Assembly: GCF_025144725.1 (NCBI RefSeq)
Contig: NZ_JALXKS010000031.1
Coordinates: 1 to 40,388, forward strand
DNA from: Brevibacterium sp. p3-SID960
GTDB taxonomy: Bacteria > Actinomycetota > Actinomycetes > Actinomycetales > Brevibacteriaceae
Direction of reading: 5' to 3'
DNA: 40,388 nucleotides
The position numbers and the translations under genes were made by a program. The notes beneath the pieces were generated by a model that had not been told where the DNA came from, did not search any database, and saw only the letters and a list, made by a program, of their open reading frames with translations. Below, piece by piece: positions 36,439-40,388 of the stretch (position 1 is the stretch's first letter; each line of letters opens with the position of its first letter).

Positions 36439-36676
36439 CTGGCCTCCTGGTGTGGACGGAGACTGATCGTGCACACCCGACCGGGCTCACTCCTCCGTGC
36501 CGGTCCACAGCCAGCCAGATTCGCTGCCTCCAGGGCACAGAAGCGCAGGGGATTCGTGCCGAAATCCCGGGTCATGGCTGATCAAGACCGCAAGCGCGGC
36601 GAGAAGGACAGCCGGAGCGCAAGGATTGCAGCCACGGGCCATCCGGCCCAGCTACCTCTGTCCGGCAGAACCGATG

Positions 36677-36682
36677 TACGGT
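36677..36682 (+). promoter_or_regulatory. -10 box for Leu/Phe/Val dehydrogenase
   Basis: TACGGT predicts a start near 36689 and an 87-nt leader. No -35 consensus is obvious. Confidence 0.4.
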
Positions 36683-36704
36683 GAGGTCAAAGGCCGCTCG
36701 CGCG

Positions 36705-36721
36705 AACCGCGTGCGGTTTTT
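36705..36721 (+). terminator. Attenuator-like hairpin in dehydrogenase leader
   Basis: A 5-bp stem AACCG/CGGTT with a CGTG loop is followed by more T to make a run of five (36717-36721). It lies between the predicted promoter and the gene, so it could cut transcription early. The stem is short. Confidence 0.35.
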
Positions 36722-36775
36722 GCACGGGCGCACATCCCGCGCCTGCTGCTCGCACCTGAGACCGAAGGAGTCACC

Positions 36776-37858
36776 GTGGACCTCTTCTCGCACCCCGAAT
36801 TCGATCACCACGAGCAGGTCATCTTCTGCCATGACCGCGACCTCGACCTGCGCGCCATCATCGCCGTGCACGACACCACTCTCGGACCGGCTGCCGGCGG
36901 CTGCCGCATGTATCCGTACGAGTCCGAAACCGATGCGCTGACTGACGTGCTGCGCCTCTCTCGCGGCATGACGTACAAGAACTCGATCGCCGGCCTGCCG
37001 CTGGGCGGCGGCAAGTGCGTCATCATCGCCGATCCGCACCGCCCCGACAAGGCAGAGGTGCTGCGCACCTTCTCCAAGCACGTGCAGACACTCGGCGGCC
37101 GCTACTGGACCGCCATCGACGTCGGCGTCGGACCCGAGGATGCCGACGTGCTGGCAGAGAACTGCGATTACATCTTCGCCCGCGCAAGCCAGTTCCCCGC
37201 AGGTGTCAGCACTTCCCAGTTCACCGCCCTCGGCGCATTCACGTCGCTGCAGGCCGGTGTCGCACACGTGTGGAAGGAACGCGCCAAGACCGACTCCGCG
37301 GACCCAGCAGACCGGACTGACCTGTCGGGTCTGCGCGTGGCCGTGCAGGGACTCGGCGGCACCGGGCGCGAACTGTGCCGGATGCTGCATGAAGCCGGTG
37401 CCGAACTCGTCGTCTCCGATGTCTACCAGCCGGCTGTCGACTCCGCCGTAGAGGCATTCGGCGCCACCGCTGTTCCTGCCGATGAGATCCATGCCCAGGA
37501 TGTCGACGTGTTCGCACCCTGTGCTCTCGGCGGCATCATCAACGATGACACGATCGGCGACATCAGAGCCCGCCTCATTAGCGGCATCGCCAACAACCAG
37601 CTCGCCACCCCGGCGCACGGCCAGCAGCTGCGTGAGCGCGGCATCACCTACGTGCCTGACTTCCTCGCCAACGCCGGCGGTGTCATGGCCGCAGCGACGA
37701 TGATCTACTCCGAGCCGTCACTGGAGGGTTCGCGTGCCAGCGTGCTCTCGCTGTACGACCGGGCCACGCAGGTCCTCGAACAGGCCGAGGCGGAGGGCCG
37801 TCCGGCTGCCGAGGTCGCTGAGGAGATGGCCGGTCAGCGCATCGCCGACGCTCGCTGA
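36776..37858 (+). CDS. Leu/Phe/Val dehydrogenase family enzyme
   Basis: A 360-residue NAD-dependent amino-acid dehydrogenase that converts a branched-chain or aromatic L-amino acid to its 2-oxo acid and ammonia. The substrate domain has GPAAGGCRMYPY (38-49), Lys68 (MTYKNS), the catalytic Lys80 (LGGGK) and Asp115 (AIDVG). The Rossmann domain has GLGGTG (192-197). Length fits leucine/valine/phenylalanine dehydrogenases, not glutamate dehydrogenase. Which amino acid is preferred cannot be told. AAGGAG at 5 nt sets the GTG start. It is inserted, in opposite orientation, between yraN and DUF2469, which are usually close neighbours. Confidence 0.92.
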   Translation: MDLFSHPEFDHHEQVIFCHDRDLDLRAIIAVHDTTLGPAAGGCRMYPYESETDALTDVLRLSRGMTYKNSIAGLPLGGGKCVIIADPHRPDKAEVLRTFSKHVQTLGGRYWTAIDVGVGPEDADVLAENCDYIFARASQFPAGVSTSQFTALGAFTSLQAGVAHVWKERAKTDSADPADRTDLSGLRVAVQGLGGTGRELCRMLHEAGAELVVSDVYQPAVDSAVEAFGATAVPADEIHAQDVDVFAPCALGGIINDDTIGDIRARLISGIANNQLATPAHGQQLRERGITYVPDFLANAGGVMAAATMIYSEPSLEGSRASVLSLYDRATQVLEQAEAEGRPAAEVAEEMAGQRIADAR

Positions 37859-37875
37859 TCTACAGGCAGCAGCGC

Positions 37876-37913
37876 AGAGCTGTGACCGCACAACGACGTG
37901 CGGTCACGGCTCT
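37876..37913. terminator. Bidirectional terminator, dehydrogenase / DUF2469
   Basis: Stem AGAGC-T-GTGACCGCAC (37876-37891) pairs with GTGCGGTCAC-G-GCTCT (37898-37913): 10 plus 5 bp around one wobble, with a 6-nt loop. It lies between two convergent stops and is followed by TCGTCTTT. Confidence 0.8.
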
Positions 37914-37920
37914 TCGTCTT

Positions 37921-38241
37921 TCACGGGCGCAGCGACTGCGGCGGGTCGAAATCCTCGTTCTTGGCGATCTCTTCGATGTTGACGTCCTTGAAGGTCAGGA
38001 TCGACACGTGCTTGACGAAGCGGGCGGTGCGGTAGGTGTCCCACACCCAGGCATCTTTGAGGGTGACTTCGAAGTAGACGTCCGAGCCCTCGTGGTGGGC
38101 CTTGAGATCGACCGAATTGGCCAGGTAGAACCGCTGGTTGGTGTCGACGACGTATGAGAACAGTCCGACGACATCGCGGTACTCGCGGTACAGCTGCAGT
38201 TCCAAGTCGGCTTCGTAGTTTTCCAGGTCCTCGGCACTCAT
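37921..38241 (-). CDS. DUF2469 family protein
   Basis: A 106-residue protein of the actinobacterial DUF2469 family, function unknown, normally beside rnhB. The sequence is typical: MSAEDLENYEADLELQLYRE, then YVVDTNQRFYLANSVDL, VYFEVTLKDAWVWDTYR and the acidic end. Likely soluble. The ATG is 6 nt after TAGGAT, so it is probably leaderless with its own promoter, although it is in line with rnhB 85 nt upstream. Confidence 0.93.
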   Translation of the reverse strand: MSAEDLENYEADLELQLYREYRDVVGLFSYVVDTNQRFYLANSVDLKAHHEGSDVYFEVTLKDAWVWDTYRTARFVKHVSILTFKDVNIEEIAKNEDFDPPQSLRP

Positions 38242-38247
38242 GGCGTC

Positions 38248-38253
38248 ATCCTA
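38248..38253 (-). promoter_or_regulatory. -10 box for DUF2469 gene (leaderless)
   Basis: TAGGAT on the minus strand, 6 nt before the ATG at 38241. Confidence 0.6.
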
Positions 38254-38326
38254 TGCCACTGACAGCGGTTGCAGAATCTTCAACCGGCGGCAGGGTGTGG
38301 ACAGTGAGCGTCTGCCCGGCTGGGGT

Positions 38327-39052
38327 TCAGACGTCGATGCGGAAGCTGCGCCGGTGATGCGGGCTCAGCCCGTGGGCGGCGACTCCGGCGCGGTGGGCCT
38401 GGGTGAGGTAGCCGACGTTGGAGTCCCAGGCGTAACCGGGGTATTCGGCGGCCAGGGCGTGCATGAGCTCATCGCGGGCGACCTTGGCCAGCACGCTGGC
38501 GGCAGCGATCGTCACGCGGGTGCCGTCGCCTTTGATGATCGTGCGCACTTCCGGGAGCTCGACCTCGGCGGCGGAGCCGAAGGTGTCGAAGCAGTCGAGG
38601 GTGAGCGGGGAGGACAGCCAGTCGTGGCTGCCGTCCAGCAGCACGAGGCTGGCCGGCGGCAGCGCGGCCAGGGCCCGCCTGCCAGCCAGGCACAGGGCCA
38701 GGGTGACGCCGAGAGCATCGATCTCGGCCGGTTCGGCAAAGGCAACAGCAGTGTGCTGCTGCCAGGCGGTCACACTCGCAGCAATCGACTGCCTGGCGGT
38801 GATGTTCAGCTGCTTGGAGTCGTGGATGCCTGCGGGGATGTCGCCAGCGAGCAGGTCGACCAGCCGGTAGCGGACGGCGCCGACGCCGATCGGCCCGGCC
38901 ACGCAGCCGCGGCCGACCTCATCCATGCCGATGATCGTCTCGACACCGCTGGCGGCGAGTTCGCGCTCGACGCTCAGGTCGCGCAGACCAGGAGCCGTGC
39001 TGCCGGTGCGGGGGGCGCGTTCGAAGGTGGCGGTGTCAGGGCTGCGGGACAT
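38327..39052 (-). CDS. rnhB: Ribonuclease HII
   Basis: A 241-residue RNase HII that removes ribonucleotides from DNA and RNA in hybrids. The active site is DEVGRG (44-49, Asp44 and Glu45), with further family segments GIHDSKQL, LLDGSHDWL, IIKGDGT and AAASVLAKVARDELM. Length is slightly above the norm because of a 38-residue N-terminal lead. Its ATG lies inside the end of lepB (17-bp overlap), so translation is coupled. Confidence 0.95.
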   Translation of the reverse strand: MSRSPDTATFERAPRTGSTAPGLRDLSVERELAASGVETIIGMDEVGRGCVAGPIGVGAVRYRLVDLLAGDIPAGIHDSKQLNITARQSIAASVTAWQQHTAVAFAEPAEIDALGVTLALCLAGRRALAALPPASLVLLDGSHDWLSSPLTLDCFDTFGSAAEVELPEVRTIIKGDGTRVTIAAASVLAKVARDELMHALAAEYPGYAWDSNVGYLTQAHRAGVAAHGLSPHHRRSFRIDV

Positions 39053-39707
39053 CGGCGTAGACCGCCTCCGGAGTCTTCAGCCGGCCGATCCGATCAAACG
39101 GCCAGTTGCGCACGAACACGGTGCCCACCACCTTGTCCTCAGGTACGAAGGCGCCGCCGGGCGCGTCTCCGTTGTAACGGGAGTCAAGTGAGTTGGTGCG
39201 GTTGTCACCCATCATCCAGTAGTGCCCGGCCGGGACGTCTTCGGAGAACTCGATCTCCGAGGGCTCGGTCCCCTCACCGAGGTAGGTCTCATCCAGCGAC
39301 TGCCCATTGACGGAGATGCGGCCGTCGGCATCGCAGCATTCGACGTGGTCGCCGCCGACGGCGATCGCCCGCTTGACGAGCTGGGTGCCGGCATCGGAGG
39401 GAACGAGGCCGAGGAACTCGAGGATCGGGTTGGGCTTGTAGTCGGCGACGAGCCCGGGCGAGAGCCACCCGCCGGGATCGGTGAAGACGACGATGTCCCC
39501 ACGGTTGACCGTATTGCCCGGCAGCTGGTTGGCCAGCACCCGGTCGTTGACGAGCAGGGTCGGCTCCATCGAGCTGGAGGGGATGTAGAAGGAGCGCACC
39601 ACCCACGTCTTCACAGCAGTCGAGACGACCAGTGCGATGACGAGGATGACGGCGACCTCCACGAGGAAGGAACGCCAGCTCTTCTTCTCTGACTTATTTC
39701 GGGCCAC
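39036..39707 (-). CDS. lepB: Type I signal peptidase (first copy)
   Basis: A 223-residue membrane-anchored serine protease that removes signal peptides after Sec/Tat export. One N-terminal transmembrane helix (15-31) is followed by the catalytic Ser46 in PSSSMEPT, Lys112 in LVKRAIAVGGD, and MGDNRTNSLDSR (166-177). The GTG start at 39707 is 6 nt behind TAGACT, suggesting a leaderless transcript, though it also lies just 13 nt after the second lepB gene. Overlaps rnhB by 17 bp. Confidence 0.95.
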   Translation of the reverse strand: MARNKSEKKSWRSFLVEVAVILVIALVVSTAVKTWVVRSFYIPSSSMEPTLLVNDRVLANQLPGNTVNRGDIVVFTDPGGWLSPGLVADYKPNPILEFLGLVPSDAGTQLVKRAIAVGGDHVECCDADGRISVNGQSLDETYLGEGTEPSEIEFSEDVPAGHYWMMGDNRTNSLDSRYNGDAPGGAFVPEDKVVGTVFVRNWPFDRIGRLKTPEAVYADVPQP

Positions 39708-39713
39708 CCAGGC

Positions 39714-39719
39714 AGTCTA
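39714..39719 (-). promoter_or_regulatory. -10 box for first lepB (leaderless)
   Basis: TAGACT on the minus strand, 6 nt before GTG 39707. It begins 1 nt after the TAG stop of the other lepB, so this gene may be expressed both from read-through and from its own start. Confidence 0.5.
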
Positions 39720-39720
39720 C

Positions 39721-40327
39721 CTACTTGCCCCGGTCAACCGAGGAGCCATGGCCGATGACGACGCCGATGACCCGGCGAGTGGGGATCATCCCGCCGCCAG
39801 GCCTTCCGAGCAGCGCACGCGAGTCGGTCGAGTTGTCGCGGTTGTCGCCCATGAGCCACAACCGGTCGTCGGGCACGTCGACGGCGAACGGGGTGGCCGA
39901 GGCCGGGTGGTCGGCATTCGGCGGAGAGGCGAGATAGGGCTCGTCGAGCTCTTCGCCGTTGCGGATGAGCCTGCCGTCATCCGAGCAGCATTCGAGGGTG
40001 TCACCGGGTCCGGCGATGACGCGTTTGATGAAGAATACGTCGCCGGGTCCGACGCCGAACCAGGAGCCGACCTGCTGGGCGGCGTTCGGCGGGCTGGTCG
40101 GCAGGAAAGAGCCGCGGCCGTCGATGACGACGACATCACCGGTGTCGATGCCGCCGGCCAGCGCGTCGGCGCGCAGCACCGTGACCTGGTTGCCGGGCCG
40201 GAATGTCGGCTCCATCGACTCCGAGGGGATGGAGAACGACTGGACGCCGACTGCTCGGATGCCGGCGGCGGTGAGCACGGCGACGATCGCGAGGATTGCG
40301 ATGACTCGCAGCCACCGCCTCGGGCGC
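39721..40327 (-). CDS. lepB: Type I signal peptidase (second copy, 5' end missing)
   Basis: A second signal peptidase, about 200 residues visible. Seen are the end of the membrane anchor (RWLRVIAILAIVAVLTAAG), the catalytic Ser in PSESMEPTF, Lys in FFIKRVIAGPGDT, and MGDNRDNSTDSR. A GTG at 40278 would cut the anchor in half, so the true start lies further right, where the sequence turns into a G/C run without a start codon. Two adjacent lepB copies are frequent in actinobacteria. The stop is TAG at 39721. Confidence 0.88.
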
Positions 40328-40388
40328 GGGGGGGGGGGGGGGCGGGGGCGGTCCGCGCCCCCCCTGCTCCTGACGAGGGGCGGGGGGC
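40328..40388. other. G-rich low-complexity window end
   Basis: A run of 15 G (40328-40342) is followed by mixed G/C runs to the last base. It interrupts the signal peptidase reading frame and looks like poor sequence at a contig end rather than natural coding DNA. Confidence 0.65.

Larger units (their letters stand above)
36401..36775. other. Divergent intergenic region yraN / Leu dehydrogenase
   Basis: A 375-nt gap. It holds the yraN leader ORF (36397-36438), then about 230 nt in which I see no gene or site, then the plus-strand promoter (36677-36682) and hairpin (36705-36721) of the dehydrogenase gene. A plus-strand frame in line with the dehydrogenase is open back to 36497, but its translation looks non-coding. 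Confidence 0.6.

Overview
The window is high-GC DNA with the housekeeping gene order of an actinobacterium (Actinomycetota). The clearest evidence is the minus-strand chain lepB-rnhB-DUF2469-yraN-comM-dprA-xerC, then rpsB-tsf-pyrH-frr-cdsA, then rlmN, dxr and the site-2 protease. DUF3039, DUF2017 and DUF2469 genes also fit. A Micrococcales organism close to Brevibacterium is my best guess; this is inference from gene content, not a database result. Many genes start 6-7 nt after a TANNNT -10 box with no Shine-Dalgarno sequence, as expected for the leaderless transcripts common in this phylum.

Layout. 1-500: terminator-like hairpin and non-coding DNA. 0.5-4.6 kb: glutamate dehydrogenase, a flavin reductase-like protein, DUF3039 and a DEAD/DEAH helicase. 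4.6-9.4 kb: nicotinate phosphoribosyltransferase divergent from clpS-DUF2017-MBL hydrolase-rph-rdgB (adaptor for proteolysis, RNA maturation, nucleotide-pool cleaning). 9.4-14.5 kb: accessory genes, namely a frameshifted CPBP protease, an orphan oligopeptide-type ABC binding protein, an orphan TAXI-type TRAP binding protein and a LysA-like PLP decarboxylase. 14.7-18.7 kb: site-2 protease and dxr, divergent from a glutaryl-CoA dehydrogenase-like gene. 18.8-23.6 kb: a coding-poor stretch, a frameshifted MFS transporter, a stand-alone N-terminal piece of an acyl-CoA synthetase coupled to a DivIVA-repeat protein, rlmN and a small membrane protein. 23.9-29.9 kb: FAD oxidase, cdsA, frr, pyrH, tsf, rpsB. 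30.2-32.1 kb: an M23-M15 peptidoglycan hydrolase fusion and an NAD(P)-binding protein. 32.1-40.3 kb: xerC, dprA, comM, yraN, a Leu/Phe/Val dehydrogenase, DUF2469, rnhB and two signal peptidases.

How the genes work together. Much of the window is core information processing and envelope biogenesis: translation factors, lipid and isoprenoid precursors, protein export and intramembrane proteolysis, chromosome-dimer resolution and ssDNA handling. Three 4-bp ATGA stop/start overlaps (rseP/dxr, FAD oxidase/cdsA, dprA/comM) plus a fourth (comM/yraN) mark tight operons.

Assembly caution. A G/C homopolymer block at 12045-12077 separates two transporter binding-protein genes that both lack their expected downstream permeases. 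A second G-rich block closes the window (40328-40388) and cuts the last signal peptidase. Two genes carry one-base frameshifts. The sequence looks like draft assembly at these points.

I found no clear new defence or mobile system, no CRISPR array, no insertion sequence and no RNA gene. The best candidates for something undescribed are the M23-M15 fusion whose M23 half has lost metal or catalytic residues, the DivIVA plus half-synthetase pair, the long rpsB leader, a possible coupled mini-ORF before yraN, and a tandem operator-like repeat before a small membrane protein.
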